From Bacillota bacterium (lineage in GTDB: Bacteria; Bacillota; Clostridia; Clostridiales; Clostridiaceae), in contig JAEXLD010000047.1 of assembly GCA_023445445.1 (NCBI GenBank), positions 1 through 13,584 of the forward strand: a stretch of DNA of 13,584 nt, given 5' to 3'. The notes beneath the pieces were generated by a model. It was not told where the DNA came from. It saw only the letters and a list, made by a program, of their open reading frames with translations, and did not search any database. Positions 13,487-13,584 of this stretch are shown here, piece after piece. Position 1 is the first letter of the stretch. Each line of letters opens with the position of its first letter. The position numbers were made by a program, and so were the translations under genes.

Positions 13487-13584
13487 ATGATGTATTCAAG
13501 AGAAGTGGAAGAAATGTGCGTTGTTGCTAAGGGACCAAATCATGGACCTGCACCAATTCCTGTTGAAGGAAGATGGGTACAAGC
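13487..13584 (+). CDS. NifU-like iron-sulfur cluster scaffold protein, N-terminal part (runs off window)
   Basis: The frame opens at ATG 13487 (or the adjacent ATG at 13490) after a strong AGGGAGGAG (13471-13479) and continues beyond the window. The visible 32 residues, with MYSREVEEMCVVAKGPNHGP and the following APIPVEGRWVQ, match my memory of a conserved clostridial protein annotated as an iron-sulfur cluster assembly scaffold of the NifU-like group, usually followed by a gene for a GGGtGRT protein. The cysteine-containing scaffold motifs lie outside the window, so the function cannot be confirmed here. It has its own promoter and a leader with an inverted repeat, and diverges from tRNA-Leu. 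Confidence 0.6.
   Translation, partial: MMYSREVEEMCVVAKGPNHGPAPIPVEGRWVQ

Noticed and set aside
1..13584. CRISPR array, insertion sequence, prophage or integration site
   Set aside because: I see no regularly spaced repeats, transposase or integrase genes, and the tRNA-Leu 3' end is followed directly by its terminator with no sign of an inserted element.

Overview
The window is strongly AT-rich. Its codons favour AGA, ATA and TTA, its ribosome binding sites are purine-rich (AGGAGG type), its genes are tightly packed and its promoters are SigA-like. Together with the gene families present, this points to a low-GC Firmicute, most likely Clostridium sensu stricto; species is not claimed. Nothing looks like a prophage, insertion sequence or CRISPR array.

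Layout. Positions 1-378 hold the 3' end of a methyltransferase-like gene and its terminator. Positions 481-1728 encode an MFS exporter, convergent with a PHP-domain phosphoesterase (2573-1737, minus) across a very short shared palindrome. Divergent from the PHP gene, 2675-8065 is one folate operon: pabA, pabB, pabC, folE, an HD-domain hydrolase, folP and a folB-folK fusion, closed by a good terminator at 8073-8112. Next come a small lipoprotein (minus, 8621-8133), a degenerate amidase-fold protein (8738-9178), a truncated pyruvate-kinase-like protein (9284-10312), a possible 33-residue membrane peptide (10305-10406) and a noncoding stretch ending in a 34-base palindromic terminator (10519-10552). 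A soluble TPR sensor histidine kinase (minus, 12723-10594) follows, then about 400 bases without a convincing gene, tRNA-Leu(CAA) on the minus strand (13248-13166) with clear promoter and terminator, and the 5' end of a probable NifU-like Fe-S scaffold gene (13487 onward) with its own promoter.

How the genes work together. PabA, PabB and PabC convert chorismate to p-aminobenzoate. FolE converts GTP to dihydroneopterin triphosphate. FolB and FolK turn dihydroneopterin into hydroxymethyl-dihydropterin diphosphate, and FolP joins it to p-aminobenzoate as dihydropteroate. The one step without a recognised enzyme here is removal of phosphates from dihydroneopterin triphosphate. The HD-domain hydrolase sits between folE and folP and is a natural candidate for it. 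FolC and dihydrofolate reductase are not in the window.

The most interesting points are the HD protein as a candidate for the folate pathway gap, an Amidase_3-like protein that seems to have lost its zinc ligands, a pyruvate-kinase-like protein with a complete barrel but no C-terminal domain, a possible small RNA with a UCCCC motif, and a hairpin or operator placed at the predicted +1 of the Fe-S scaffold gene. No wholly new multi-gene system is evident.
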